A DNA stretch of 64,000 nt, from assembly GCA_910587045.1 (NCBI GenBank), contig CAJULG010000009.1:44345-108344 (forward strand). Direction: 5' to 3'. Of the stretch, positions 51,011 to 61,525 are shown one piece after another; position 1 is the stretch's first letter; every line of letters begins with the position of its first letter. Made by a program: the position numbers and the translations under genes. Origin of the DNA: an uncultured Lachnospiraceae bacterium (GTDB taxonomy: Bacteria; Bacillota; Clostridia; Lachnospirales; Lachnospiraceae). Below the pieces are notes generated by a model, which saw nothing but the letters and a program-made list of their open reading frames with translations, did no database searches and was not told the origin of the DNA.

Positions 51011-53014
51011 TTGAAGAATTTATACATTGCAGAGAAGCCAAGCGTGGCAAGAGAATTTGCCAGGGCATTAAAGGTAAATGGCAAGAATCATGACGGATAT
51101 ATGGAAGACGCAGACAGTATCGTGACCTGGTGTGTAGGTCATCTGGTAACGATGAGTTATCCGGAGGTCTATGATCCGGCATTGAAAAAGTGGAGTATGG
51201 ATACCATACCGTTCATTCCGGATACCTTTCAGTATGAGGTCATCGGGAATGCATCTAAGCAATTCCAGATTGTAAAGGGATTATTGAACCGGGAGGATGT
51301 CGGATGCATCTATGTCTGTACGGACTCCGGGCGGGAGGGAGAATATATCTACCGGCTGGTGGAACAGCTGGCGCAGGTAGATGCTTCTAAAAAGCGGCGA
51401 CGGGTGTGGATTGATTCCCAGACGGAGGAAGAGATACTAAGAGGCGTCCGGGAAGCAAAGGACTTATCCGAATACGACAATCTGTGTGCGGCCGCCTATT
51501 CCCGGGCCAAGGAAGATTATCTGATGGGGATTAATTTTTCCCGTGTATTAACACTGAAATATGGTTATACTGTACGGAATTATCTGAAGGAGAACCGTCC
51601 CGGTGCAATATCTGTAGGCAGGGTCATGACCTGCGTTCTGGGTATGGTAGTACAGCGGGAGCGGAGTATCCGGGAATTCGTAAAGACCCCCTTTTATCGG
51701 ATACTGGGAACGATCGAAGTAGACGGAGATTCCTTTGAAGCGGAATGGCGAGCGGTAGAAGGAAGCCGGTATTTTAATTCGCCGAAGCTTTATAAAGAAA
51801 ACGGGTTCCTGAAGCGTGAGGATGCAGAAGGGCTGCTGCAGGAAATGCGGGAACCGGAGCCGCTGCTCATGAAGGTCGAGAAGGTCGAGAAGAAGGTTGA
51901 AAAGAAGAATCCGCCGATGCTCTATAATCTGGCGGATTTACAGAATGACTGTTCCCGGCTGTTTAAGATCAGCCCGGACGAGACGCTTCGGATTGTCCAG
52001 GAGTTATATGAGAAGAAGATGCTGACCTATCCCCGGACGGATGCCAGAGTGCTTTCCACGGCAGTCAGCAAGGAAATACAGAAAAATATCAGCGGGTTAA
52101 GAGCCTATCCGGTACTTGCTCCCTATGCGGAGCATATTATGGAGGAGGAAGCCTATAAAGGAATCGCAAAGACGAAGTATGTGAATGATAAGCAGATTAC
52201 CGATCATTATGCGATCATTCCAACCGGCCAGGGGTTAAATGCATGGAATTCCCTGCCGCCTACGGCAAAGGGAGTATATGAGATCGTTGCCAGACGGTTT
52301 CTGTCGGTCTTTTATCCTCCTGCAGAGTATCAGAAGGCGTCTCTTACATTAGAGTGGAAGGGAGAACGCTTTTTTGCGAATTTCAAGGTACTATACAAGC
52401 AGGGATTTTTAGAGGTGGCGGGAACCGCATCGTCCCGGAAGAAGAACGAGGAAGAGGAAGAAACAAAGTTTAGTCCGGAGCTGATCCGGTACATCGCTTC
52501 TCTGAAAAAGGGAAGCCAGGTAGGAGCAAAGTCCTTTGATATAAAAGAAGGAGAGACCAAGCCTCCGAGCCGTTACACCTCCGGTACGCTGGTAATTGCC
52601 ATGGAGAAGGCGGGCTCTGATATTGAGGAGGAGGAGCTTCGGGACTATATGAAGGGCAGCGGAATCGGCACCAGTGCAACCCGGGCGGAGATCATTAAGA
52701 AGCTGATCCATATTCAGTACATGGCATTAAATAAAAAGACACAGGTAGTGACCCCTACCCTGAAGGGGGAAATGATCTACGATATCGTCTATTATTCCAT
52801 TAATGCCCTGCTCCAGCCGAAGCTGACAGCCAGTTGGGAAAAGGGGCTTGGACAGGTTGAGCGGGGTGAGATCACGGAAGAGCACTATATGAAGATACTG
52901 GAGGACTTTGTTGTTAAAAAGACCGAACTGGTAAAGGGATTACAGAATCAGAATGCATTCACGCCATTGTTTGACAGGGCGGCAGTATATTATAAGAAAG
53001 GAAAACAAAAATGA
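51011..53014 (+). CDS. topB: DNA topoisomerase III (type IA)
   Basis: A 667-residue topoisomerase that cuts one DNA strand and relaxes or decatenates DNA. The TOPRIM domain has AEKPSVA near residue 7 and DSGREGE near 106; the catalytic Tyr340 is in LTYPRTDARVLS. The C-terminus is short, without the zinc ribbons of topoisomerase I. The start is TTG 51011 behind AGGA; there is no suitable ATG. It overlaps the next gene by 4 bp (ATGA). Confidence 0.94.
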   Translation: MKNLYIAEKPSVAREFARALKVNGKNHDGYMEDADSIVTWCVGHLVTMSYPEVYDPALKKWSMDTIPFIPDTFQYEVIGNASKQFQIVKGLLNREDVGCIYVCTDSGREGEYIYRLVEQLAQVDASKKRRRVWIDSQTEEEILRGVREAKDLSEYDNLCAAAYSRAKEDYLMGINFSRVLTLKYGYTVRNYLKENRPGAISVGRVMTCVLGMVVQRERSIREFVKTPFYRILGTIEVDGDSFEAEWRAVEGSRYFNSPKLYKENGFLKREDAEGLLQEMREPEPLLMKVEKVEKKVEKKNPPMLYNLADLQNDCSRLFKISPDETLRIVQELYEKKMLTYPRTDARVLSTAVSKEIQKNISGLRAYPVLAPYAEHIMEEEAYKGIAKTKYVNDKQITDHYAIIPTGQGLNAWNSLPPTAKGVYEIVARRFLSVFYPPAEYQKASLTLEWKGERFFANFKVLYKQGFLEVAGTASSRKKNEEEEETKFSPELIRYIASLKKGSQVGAKSFDIKEGETKPPSRYTSGTLVIAMEKAGSDIEEEELRDYMKGSGIGTSATRAEIIKKLIHIQYMALNKKTQVVTPTLKGEMIYDIVYYSINALLQPKLTASWEKGLGQVERGEITEEHYMKILEDFVVKKTELVKGLQNQNAFTPLFDRAAVYYKKGKQK

Positions 53015-53706
53015 GACAGGAAGAATTACAGGAAGCATGTCAGGTAAAGCAGTTATTCGGACAGCTGGAGGAGACACTGGCAAAGCCTTTGCTGGAGCAG
53101 TGTCAGTATCCCTGGGAGGCATTACAGGGAATACACGATTTTATCCTGCAGACCGGGCCTGCGTTATCCAAAGAACTTTATGAGGAGCGGGAGGATCAGG
53201 TCTGGATTGCCCGTTCAGCCAGGATATTTCCGAATACAACGATTCTCGGGCCTGCGATCATCGGGCCGGAGACGGAGGTGCGTCCCGGAGCGTTTATCCG
53301 TGGCAACGCTCTGGTCGGGGCCGGATGTGTGATCGGTAATTCCACCGAACTTAAGAATGTGATCATTTTCAATTCTGTGCAGGTTCCCCATTATAATTAT
53401 GTGGGGGATTCCGTGTTAGGTTACCGTTCACATATGGGTGCCGGAAGCATTACCAGTAATGTAAAGGCAGATAAGTCACTGGTAGCAGTAAAGGGAGACA
53501 CGTGCAGTATCCCGACCGGTTTAAAGAAGTTCGGGGCGATTCTGGGGGATCATGTGGAAATCGGTTGCAATACAGTCTTAAATCCGGGAACCGTAGTGGG
53601 CAGTTACAGCAATGTGTACCCGGTTTCCATGGTACGGGGATATGTACCGGCAGGAAGCATTTACAAGCGGCAGGGAGAGGTTGTACAAAAGGCAGAACAG
53701 CAATAA
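53011..53706 (+). CDS. Left-handed beta-helix protein, GlmU C-terminal-like
   Basis: A 231-residue protein. After a helical N-terminus (about 1-55), hexapeptide repeats (IFPNTTILGPAIIGPETEV and so on) build a left-handed beta-helix as in the acetyltransferase half of GlmU and in sugar-nucleotide enzymes. The uridylyl-transferase domain of true GlmU is absent. Proteins of this layout are often labelled UDP-N-acetylglucosamine pyrophosphorylase, but from sequence an acyltransferase role is more likely. It is translationally coupled to topB. Confidence 0.8.
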   Translation: MRQEELQEACQVKQLFGQLEETLAKPLLEQCQYPWEALQGIHDFILQTGPALSKELYEEREDQVWIARSARIFPNTTILGPAIIGPETEVRPGAFIRGNALVGAGCVIGNSTELKNVIIFNSVQVPHYNYVGDSVLGYRSHMGAGSITSNVKADKSLVAVKGDTCSIPTGLKKFGAILGDHVEIGCNTVLNPGTVVGSYSNVYPVSMVRGYVPAGSIYKRQGEVVQKAEQQ

Positions 53707-53720
53707 GGAGTGGAGAAACA

Positions 53721-53761
53721 GCATAACTCCTCATGTTCCAATGGAGCATGAGGAGTTATGC
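53721..53761. terminator. Bidirectional hairpin between convergent genes
   Basis: GCATAACTCCTCATG pairs perfectly (15 bp) with CATGAGGAGTTATGC around an 11-nt loop. T runs are weak on both strands, but it lies exactly between two convergent stops. Confidence 0.8.
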
Positions 53762-53764
53762 ATA

Positions 53765-54214
53765 TCATTCTTCCGGAACTGCGGCCTCCAGTGCATTTTT
53801 GATGGCCTGGGTCAGAATGACGGAGGTATACTGGCTGTCAGCCGAACAGGTCAGTTCATCCACAGTCTTAATGTCGGGAAGCTGGCTGTTGATCTCCTCC
53901 AGGGCAGGGGTCAGCAATGGATACATGGTAGTGATGGATTCATTAAGGTTTACGATAGAAACATCACTGATCCGGTCACTGTCAACGGTAACCTGAACGT
54001 CCAGCGTCGATTCGCCCAGCTGGACCGTGGAGGAATAAACCCCCGGTATGTAAGCGGCTGTTTCCGTGACTTCCGGAAGCCCCTTGCTGTCCGGCTTGTC
54101 GGGCAGGAACATGAATAAAAGAAGCAGGAGCAGCAGAATGCCAAGCACCACGAAAATAATGGTGTAAATGAGTTCTTTTGCTTTGAATATAAGTATTTTT
54201 GTATTCGATCCCAT
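53765..54214 (-). CDS. Membrane-anchored protein with FMN-binding-like domain
   Basis: A 149-residue minus-strand protein. Start 54214 has AGAGGTGAC 4 bp upstream; longer in-frame starts lack a site. One membrane segment (about 14-36) is followed by a short linker and an extracellular domain reading YIPGVYSSTVQLGE with VDSDRISDVSIVNLNES, which resembles the FMN-binding (NqrC/RnfG-type) fold. The Ser/Thr flavinylation motif is not clear. It is divergent from addB. Function unknown. Confidence 0.7.
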   Translation of the reverse strand: MGSNTKILIFKAKELIYTIIFVVLGILLLLLLLFMFLPDKPDSKGLPEVTETAAYIPGVYSSTVQLGESTLDVQVTVDSDRISDVSIVNLNESITTMYPLLTPALEEINSQLPDIKTVDELTCSADSQYTSVILTQAIKNALEAAVPEE

Positions 54215-54298
54215 AACTGTCACCTCTTGTTTACTATAGTTATATATATTCAGAAGCAGAGGAATTATGACAGCCATGAGAAAGAAAGGAGCGGAGAA

Positions 54299-57200
54299 AT
54301 GTTACAGATCATAGAAGGCCCGAGTGGTTCCGGTAAAAGTCATCTGGTATATGAAGAAATGATACGGGCATCCATACAGGCCCCGGAGCAGCGGTTTTAT
54401 TTGATCGTACCGGAGCAGTTTACCATGCAGGCACAGCGGGATATCATCCATCTGCATCCGCAGCATGGAACCATGAACATTGATATTGTTAGCTTTAACC
54501 GGCTGGCCTACCGGATTTTTGAAGAACTGAATATCTGCTGTGATCATGTACTGGAGGATTTTGGAAAAAGCATGCTGCTGCAGCGGATCCTGATGGAGCA
54601 CAGGAAGGAATGGCAGGTGTTCGGTTCCTGTCTGAATAAGGCAGGCTTTCTGGATGAACTGAAATCTCTGCTCACAGAGCTGTTCCAGTACCGGATCGGA
54701 CGGGACGCCATAGCCCGGGTATATGAGGAGCTACCAGATCATGGTATGCTGAAGAGCAAGCTTCATGATCTGTTGTTTGTTTACGATGCCTTTCAGAGTG
54801 AAATACAGGGAAGGTATATCATTGCAGAGCATATTCTGGAGATGCTTGCCAGATATATACCGGAGTCGGGTCTGCTTCAGGGCAGTGTGGTTTATCTGGA
54901 TGGCTACACCGGCTTTACGCCGATTCAGTATGAGGTATTACATGCATTATTGCAGACTGCATCTGCACTGACGGTTACCATAACGATTGACGAAGCAGGT
55001 GTGAAGCAGGAATGCTGTGAAGAACATGAGTTATTCTATCTGAGCAGGGATACCATCCGTCGGCTTTATCAGCTGGCAGAGCAGCTGGAGCTTTATGTGG
55101 AGGAACGGTTTTTGAATGGAGCATGTCCGCGGTTTACAGGTGCGGAGGAATTGCAGCATCTGGAGCAGAATCTGTTCCGCTATCCATACAGAGTCTGGCA
55201 GGCACCGGTTACGAGAATCCGCATTATGGCAATGCATACGCCCGAGCAGGAATTACGCAAGACAGCAAGGAAGATTCATGCCATAGTGCGGAGTGGAGAA
55301 TACCGCTATCAGGATATTGCCGTGATCCACGGGAACCTGGAGCAGATTCAGCCCTTTGCAGATGAGATCTTTCCAAGGCTGGGCATTCCGTATTTTATCG
55401 ATACAAAGCAAAGTATCTATATGAATCCGTGTCTGGAAAGCATTCGGGCGGTTCTGGATATTGCTGAATCCGATTATTCTTATGAGAGCGTCTTCCGGCT
55501 GTTAAAGACCGGAGTGACCGGGATAGATACGGAACAGTTGGAACTGCTGGAAAATTATGTGATCAGCAGGGGAATCCGGGGGCTGCAATGGTGGAAACGG
55601 ATATTCTCGCAGGAGACAATGAACGGGCTGCCGGAAGGGGATCGGCAGATTCCGGTTTTCCAGGGAGGAATGCAGGTGATCACACAACTGGAGCCGGTCA
55701 CTACAGTTCTGCAAAATTCCAGTCAGGTACGGGAATATGTGCAGGCACTGCGGGATTTTCTGGAAGCTTTGCATATGCAGGAGCAGTTGGAGCAGGCAGT
55801 CTGTTCCTTTGAGGAGGATGGAAATCTGTTACAGGCCAGATCCTACGGACAGATCTATGATAAGGTGCTGGATATCTGGGAGAAATTAGAAAGTATTCTT
55901 GGAGCCGAGGAGATGAAGCTAAGGGAATTTAAGAGCATATTGGAAACCGGCTTTGATGAGATTGCCCTTGGTGTGATTCCGCCAAGTCTGGATCAGGTCA
56001 TGATCGGTGATATCGAACGAACCCGGTTGAATCATGTAAAGGTATTGTTTGTGCTCGGTATAAATGACGGCATCATTCCAAGGGTTGCAAAGGGAGGGGG
56101 GATCCTTTCGGAAGCCGACCGGAGTATTCTGGGGGAGACCCTGGAACTGGCGCCGGATTCCAGAAGACGGGTATTTACGGAGCAGTTTTATCTGTATCAG
56201 AACATTACAAAGGCATCCCGGTGTCTGTATCTGACTTATCATGTACAGGACAGTGATGGAAATGAGACGCTTCCGGCGTATCTGCTGGGCAGGATCCGGA
56301 AGCTGTTTCCGACGATAGAGATTGAAGATGCCGCCTCGGAGGAATGGAACAGCAATGATCTGGAAACACCGGCGGACAGCATGGATTACCTTTCCTTCCT
56401 GCTGCATAAGCCGGATCCGGTTTTGGAAGAGGAGGCAGACATATGGAAGAGCCTTTATGAATACTATCGGGAAGCACAGCCCCGGGTGATCGCACGGATC
56501 AGGCAGGGATTGTTTTATAACAATCTCGGACATTCTCTGACGCCGGAGACAGCCGCCCGTCTTTACGGGAGTTTGTTACATACCAGTGTTTCGAAGCTGG
56601 AAACCTATAGCCGTTGTCCGTATCAGTTCTTTTTAGAATACGGTCTGGGACTGAAGGAGCGGGATCGAAACCAGGTGACACTGGGCGATATGGGAAATCT
56701 CCTGCATCATGTGGTAGAACAGGTATTTTCCACGGTAGAGAATCGACAGGCAGAAGAGCTGCTATTGTCAGAGGAAGTGGAAAATGTATGGGAAACCATA
56801 ACAGATGAGGAGCTGGCAGAGCTGGTTGGAAAGGAGTTCCGGAAGGCAGCAGAGGAGGAGGACAGCATCTATCAGTATTCTCATGCGAACCGGCAGCTGC
56901 TGCAGCGAATGCAGAGAACGGCCGTTTATGCGGTTACGGATCTGAAACAGCAGCTATTAAAGGGGAAAATGATTCCTTATCAGTTTGAAATGACCTTTAA
57001 CCGGAACGATGCAGAACCGCTGAGCCGGGATTTAAAAGCGGCTGAGCTGAAATTAACAGATACTGCCGTCATGAAATTAAGCGGGGTAATTGACCGGATT
57101 GACATCTGTCAGGACGAGGAACGGGTATATGTGAAGGTTCTGGATTATAAGAGCAGCGGGAAAGAGATTGATGTTACGCAGGTGGATGCTGGGCTGCAGC

Positions 57201-57760
57201 TCCAGCTTCTGATCTATACCAATGTGGTACTGGAGGTACTAAAAAAGCAGTTTCCGGATAAGGAGATCGTACCGGCAGGTTCCCTGTATTACAGCTTCCG
57301 GCTTCCCATGGTGGAAAAGAGCGGAAGATCAGTGACGGATGCATTGACCCGGAGGATCCATCGGGAGACTGCACTGACCGGTATCGTTAACCGGGAGGAG
57401 CCTTGCATTTCTCTCCTGGGTGATGCAGAGCTGCTTCCGGTTAAGGTAAAAGAGCTGGATGGCGTGCCGGTCATCCAGGAGAGTGATACAGTGGTGGATG
57501 CTGAGCAGTACCGGCAGTTGTTAACGGAGGTACGGGAAACTGCCGCCGTGATCGGTACAGAGATGATCAGGGGAAGGATTCCAGTACGACCGGTAAGGAC
57601 CGGAAGAAGTCTGCCCTGTGATTATTGTGATTACAAGGATGTATGTAAGCTGGATTGTACGGACGGAGGCAATCGGATCTATACAGCAGGTCAGTTAAGA
57701 CAGATGCAGAAAGGAGAGGGCAGGAATGAAGTGGACAGAGGCACAGCAGAAGATCATTGA
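54299..57760 (+). CDS. addB: AddB subunit of ATP-dependent helicase-nuclease
   Basis: A 1153-residue subunit of the AddAB double-strand-break resection enzyme, which feeds RecA recombination. The N-terminal Walker A is GPSGSGKSH (residues about 7-15). The C-terminal RecB-type nuclease carries the four cysteines of its iron-sulfur cluster: Cys773 (SRCPYQF), Cys1107, Cys1110 and Cys1116 (CDYCDYKDVC). ATG 54299 follows GGAGCGGAG; longer in-frame starts are unsupported. It overlaps addA by 35 bp. Confidence 0.96.
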   Translation: MLQIIEGPSGSGKSHLVYEEMIRASIQAPEQRFYLIVPEQFTMQAQRDIIHLHPQHGTMNIDIVSFNRLAYRIFEELNICCDHVLEDFGKSMLLQRILMEHRKEWQVFGSCLNKAGFLDELKSLLTELFQYRIGRDAIARVYEELPDHGMLKSKLHDLLFVYDAFQSEIQGRYIIAEHILEMLARYIPESGLLQGSVVYLDGYTGFTPIQYEVLHALLQTASALTVTITIDEAGVKQECCEEHELFYLSRDTIRRLYQLAEQLELYVEERFLNGACPRFTGAEELQHLEQNLFRYPYRVWQAPVTRIRIMAMHTPEQELRKTARKIHAIVRSGEYRYQDIAVIHGNLEQIQPFADEIFPRLGIPYFIDTKQSIYMNPCLESIRAVLDIAESDYSYESVFRLLKTGVTGIDTEQLELLENYVISRGIRGLQWWKRIFSQETMNGLPEGDRQIPVFQGGMQVITQLEPVTTVLQNSSQVREYVQALRDFLEALHMQEQLEQAVCSFEEDGNLLQARSYGQIYDKVLDIWEKLESILGAEEMKLREFKSILETGFDEIALGVIPPSLDQVMIGDIERTRLNHVKVLFVLGINDGIIPRVAKGGGILSEADRSILGETLELAPDSRRRVFTEQFYLYQNITKASRCLYLTYHVQDSDGNETLPAYLLGRIRKLFPTIEIEDAASEEWNSNDLETPADSMDYLSFLLHKPDPVLEEEADIWKSLYEYYREAQPRVIARIRQGLFYNNLGHSLTPETAARLYGSLLHTSVSKLETYSRCPYQFFLEYGLGLKERDRNQVTLGDMGNLLHHVVEQVFSTVENRQAEELLLSEEVENVWETITDEELAELVGKEFRKAAEEEDSIYQYSHANRQLLQRMQRTAVYAVTDLKQQLLKGKMIPYQFEMTFNRNDAEPLSRDLKAAELKLTDTAVMKLSGVIDRIDICQDEERVYVKVLDYKSSGKEIDVTQVDAGLQLQLLIYTNVVLEVLKKQFPDKEIVPAGSLYYSFRLPMVEKSGRSVTDALTRRIHRETALTGIVNREEPCISLLGDAELLPVKVKELDGVPVIQESDTVVDAEQYRQLLTEVRETAAVIGTEMIRGRIPVRPVRTGRSLPCDYCDYKDVCKLDCTDGGNRIYTAGQLRQMQKGEGRNEVDRGTAEDH

Positions 57761-60700
57761 GAACCGGACCGGCACCATGCTGGTTTCTGCTGCTGCCGGT
57801 TCCGGTAAGACGGCGGTGCTGGTTCAGAGAATCTTAGAATGGGTGGTAACGGACAGAAGAGATATTGATGAATTCCTGGTGGTCACCTTTACCCGTGCCG
57901 CCGCCGCTCAGATGCGGAATAAGATACGGGATGCCCTGGAGGAACTGCAGGAGAGTCAGCCGGAGAACCCGCATATCATTAAGCAGTTGTCCCTGATCCA
58001 TCGGGCCAGTATTACAACCATTGACAGCTTCTGTAAGGAGCTGGTCAATGAACATTTTCAGATGTTGGGAATTGACCCTTCCATGCGGATCATGGATGAG
58101 ACGGAAGGGAAGCTGATGCAGGAGGATGTGCTGGAACGGATTCTGGAACGGGCATACGAAGATAGAAGTGAAGAGATGTTAATCCTTCATCAATACATGA
58201 ATGATATTCGTACGGATGACAATATCCGGAATCTGCTTCGTAAGATTCAGCGACAGGCAGACAGCTTTCCATATCCCTGCCAGTGGCTGGAGGAAGCGCG
58301 GAAGGATGCACTGGTCTGGAAGCCGGAGGAATTAGAACAACAGCCCTGGATGAAGATACTGGTTACAGAAGTGAAGTCCGTTTTAGAGGAGGTTCGAACG
58401 CTGCCGGAACAGATTGCCATGGGATATCAATGTCTGGAAAGCGAATATCAGCCAAAGGCGTATGACAAGTATTGTACCTATTTTCAGGAGGAATGTCGGG
58501 TTCTGGAGGAGGTCTGGCAGGCGGAGACCTATTCGGAGCTGTTGCAGGCATTTGATCCTGCAGGAAGGGTATATAAGCGGCTGGTCTGGAAGAATACCGG
58601 TGTGCCGGCATCTCATTATCTGACCGGGTTATGGGAACAGTATGCGGCTGTTAAGAAGGAAGCGCTCAGCCGCCTGGGAGCCTCTCTGGAAGAGATTCGG
58701 GAACAGCAGCAGGGGGTCTGTCCGGTGTTGCTTACGATTCTGGATCTCACTTGTGAATTTATGGAGGAATATCAGAAGGAAAAGCAGGCGAAGAATTGTA
58801 TGGATTTCAGCGACGTGGAGCATTATGCTCTGTCTGTTCTGGTGGAGCGGCAGGCGGATGGCAGCCTGATCCCTACGGAGGCAGCCAGACAGCTTCAGGA
58901 AAGTTATGCAGAAATCTTAATTGACGAGTACCAGGATTCCAATGATCTCCAGGAGGCGATACTGACCAGCATTGCCCGCCGGCAGGATACAGAGTATTGC
59001 AATATGTTCATGGTCGGTGACATAAAGCAGAGCATATACCGGTTCCGAATGGCCAGGCCCCGGCTTTTTCAGAAGAAGTATGAGCGTTTTACTGATGATC
59101 CGGGGGCGGGCGAGCCGGCAGTCCGGATAGAATTAAAGCAGAACTTCCGCAGCCGGGCTTCCGTGCTGGAGGCTGTAAACCTGTTCTTTTATCAGATCAT
59201 GACACGCTCCCTGGGAGGGATTGATTATGATTCCCGGGTGGCTCTGGTACCGGGACGACAGTTTCCGGAACAGGAGGAGGAATCGGATTACCGGACAGAA
59301 GTTATATTTTTAGATACCTTCTCAGAGACAGAGGACGATATAAGAGAAGAAGCTGGAAGAGAGTCTTCGGAGGAAAAGGAAGAACAAAACCGGATTGAAT
59401 TAGAAGCCCGTCTGGTGGCTGACCGGATTCGTAAATTATGTGATTCAGAAAACCCTCTGCCGATCTGGGATGAAGACCTGCGATCCTATCGTCCGTGCCA
59501 TTACCGGGATATCGTTATTCTGCTGCGGACAGTCAAGGGCTGGTCTGAGGTATTCAGCCGGGTGCTTTCTGATACCGGGATACCAGTGTATGCAGAGAGC
59601 GGTAGGGGCTACTTTGATTCTGTAGAAGTAAGGAATCTGCTTTGTATGCTGGCAGTGATTGACAACGCCAGGGATGATATCGCACTGGCTGGCGCTTTGA
59701 ACAGCCCGATGGTATCCGTTTCAGATGAAGAACTGGCACAGATGCGAAGTAAATGTAGACAGGGGGATTTGTGGACGGTACTTCATGCTTATATTGCGCT
59801 GACGGATGGGGAACCGGATCTGAAGGAACGCCTGACGGAATTTCTGGGGCGCCTGGAGGACTGGAAGTATCAGAGGATCTACAGTACCATCCGGGAGTTG
59901 ATCTGGAGCATTTTAAATGTTACTGGTTATTATGAATATGTAGGTGCCATGCCGAACGGGAAGCGGCGGCAGGGGAATATTCAGAAGTTGATGGAAAAGG
60001 CCGGTACCTATGAGAACACCAGTTATCACGGACTGTTTGATTTCCTGCGTTATATTGAACGCATGAAGATTACGGAGCAGGATTTTGGCGAGGCAGTCGT
60101 ATTGGGAGCAAATGATGATCTGGTTCGTATCATGAGCATTCATAAAAGCAAGGGACTGGAATTTCCAGTGGTGATCGTAAGTGGTTGTGGCAGGCGATTT
60201 CATCAGAAGGATGCAGAGGATACGCTTCTGGTGGATGCAGACTGTTTTCTTGGTGTAAATCATAAGCATCTGGAAGAGCATTATTACGAGAAGACGGAGA
60301 AGCGGAACTGTCTGGCACGTCACATGAAGGAGGAGAATCTGGCAGAGGAACTGCGGATCCTTTATGTGGCCATGACAAGAGCGCAGGAAAAGCTGATCAT
60401 GACCGGCCTGCCCGATAATCAGATGACAAAGAAGAATGAAGCTTATCAGCAGCTGCGGGAACGGTATTTATCGGAAGGCGGGATGCAGAAGGAAAGGCCG
60501 GATAAACCGCCTGTCTTACCTGCACTGGGCAAGTACCGGATTGGAAAATGCAGTTCTTACCTGTCCTGGTTTGTTTCCTGTATCGCCGCCATTCAAAATC
60601 AGGGCGTGTCCCAGGATTGTCTGAATTATCAGATTGTTACACCGGAGGATCTGGATCTGCAGGTGATAGAAGAGATTTCCAGACTACAGGAACGGGAAGC

Positions 60701-61487
60701 CTGCTGGCAGGCATGTGTATCCTTTGAAAACAGTGAAGCAACTGCAGAGGAAATCCGAAAGCGGTTTCAATGGTCATATCCCCATCCCCAGGCATCAACC
60801 AGGAAGGGAAAGCTTTCTGTGTCAGAGATCAAGAAAATGAGCCAGATCATTGATGAAGACGAGTCGGTATCCTTTCCGAACATTATGAACGAAGGACAGG
60901 AGAACGGGCAGGAACGGAACGTAGTGGTTAACAGCAGCCGGGCGGGACATAAGACATCCTCCGGTGCGGCATATGGTACACTGGTGCATCTGGTTATGGA
61001 AAAGCTGTCATTTTGTAATAAGCAGACACTCGGGCAGGTAGAACAGGCATTGCAGGAATTAAAGGAAAAGCAGGTTATAACCGAAGAGGAAATAGAATTA
61101 ATCCCTGTAACGAAGATATACAATATGATTAATTCCAGCCTGGGAATCCGGATGGGACAGGCAGAACAGGCCGGCAGGCTTTACCGGGAACAGCAGTTTA
61201 TTATCGGAATCCCTATGAATCAGATCTACCCTGGTACCGAAGAGGAAGATCTGGAACTGGTACAGGGGATCATAGATGCTTATTTCGAAGAGGACGGAGA
61301 ACTGGTCTTAATGGACTATAAGACAGACAAGGTATCAAAAGAGCAGGGAACAGCAGAATTAATACAACGTTATCAGGCCCAGTTGCAATACTATAAGCGT
61401 ACCCTGGAGCAGATCACCGGAAAAACTGTAAAGGAAACATATATATATTCCTTCTCATTAGAAGCTGTAATTCCCTTACCAATATAA
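57726..61487 (+). CDS. addA: AddA helicase-nuclease subunit
   Basis: A 1253-residue UvrD-type 3'-5' helicase fused to a RecB-type nuclease. Walker A SAAAGSGKTAVLVQRI lies near residue 20; DEYQDSND (motif II), the QNFRSR segment and the IHKSKGLEFP and LYVAMTRAQ blocks are in order. The nuclease motif VLMDYKTDK lies near residue 1195, at the end. AGGAGAGG precedes ATG 57726 inside the end of addB, so the two subunits are translationally coupled. Confidence 0.97.
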   Translation: MKWTEAQQKIIENRTGTMLVSAAAGSGKTAVLVQRILEWVVTDRRDIDEFLVVTFTRAAAAQMRNKIRDALEELQESQPENPHIIKQLSLIHRASITTIDSFCKELVNEHFQMLGIDPSMRIMDETEGKLMQEDVLERILERAYEDRSEEMLILHQYMNDIRTDDNIRNLLRKIQRQADSFPYPCQWLEEARKDALVWKPEELEQQPWMKILVTEVKSVLEEVRTLPEQIAMGYQCLESEYQPKAYDKYCTYFQEECRVLEEVWQAETYSELLQAFDPAGRVYKRLVWKNTGVPASHYLTGLWEQYAAVKKEALSRLGASLEEIREQQQGVCPVLLTILDLTCEFMEEYQKEKQAKNCMDFSDVEHYALSVLVERQADGSLIPTEAARQLQESYAEILIDEYQDSNDLQEAILTSIARRQDTEYCNMFMVGDIKQSIYRFRMARPRLFQKKYERFTDDPGAGEPAVRIELKQNFRSRASVLEAVNLFFYQIMTRSLGGIDYDSRVALVPGRQFPEQEEESDYRTEVIFLDTFSETEDDIREEAGRESSEEKEEQNRIELEARLVADRIRKLCDSENPLPIWDEDLRSYRPCHYRDIVILLRTVKGWSEVFSRVLSDTGIPVYAESGRGYFDSVEVRNLLCMLAVIDNARDDIALAGALNSPMVSVSDEELAQMRSKCRQGDLWTVLHAYIALTDGEPDLKERLTEFLGRLEDWKYQRIYSTIRELIWSILNVTGYYEYVGAMPNGKRRQGNIQKLMEKAGTYENTSYHGLFDFLRYIERMKITEQDFGEAVVLGANDDLVRIMSIHKSKGLEFPVVIVSGCGRRFHQKDAEDTLLVDADCFLGVNHKHLEEHYYEKTEKRNCLARHMKEENLAEELRILYVAMTRAQEKLIMTGLPDNQMTKKNEAYQQLRERYLSEGGMQKERPDKPPVLPALGKYRIGKCSSYLSWFVSCIAAIQNQGVSQDCLNYQIVTPEDLDLQVIEEISRLQEREACWQACVSFENSEATAEEIRKRFQWSYPHPQASTRKGKLSVSEIKKMSQIIDEDESVSFPNIMNEGQENGQERNVVVNSSRAGHKTSSGAAYGTLVHLVMEKLSFCNKQTLGQVEQALQELKEKQVITEEEIELIPVTKIYNMINSSLGIRMGQAEQAGRLYREQQFIIGIPMNQIYPGTEEEDLELVQGIIDAYFEEDGELVLMDYKTDKVSKEQGTAELIQRYQAQLQYYKRTLEQITGKTVKETYIYSFSLEAVIPLPI

Positions 61488-61490
61488 AAA

Positions 61491-61519
61491 TTGGCAAACC
61501 ACAACAGATATGATATCAT
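61491..61519 (+). promoter_or_regulatory. Promoter for the queF leader
   Basis: TTGGCA (61491-61496), 17 bp, TATCAT (61514-61519); each is one base from consensus. It would start a leader RNA of about 165 bases. Confidence 0.65.
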
Positions 61520-61525
61520 GAACGC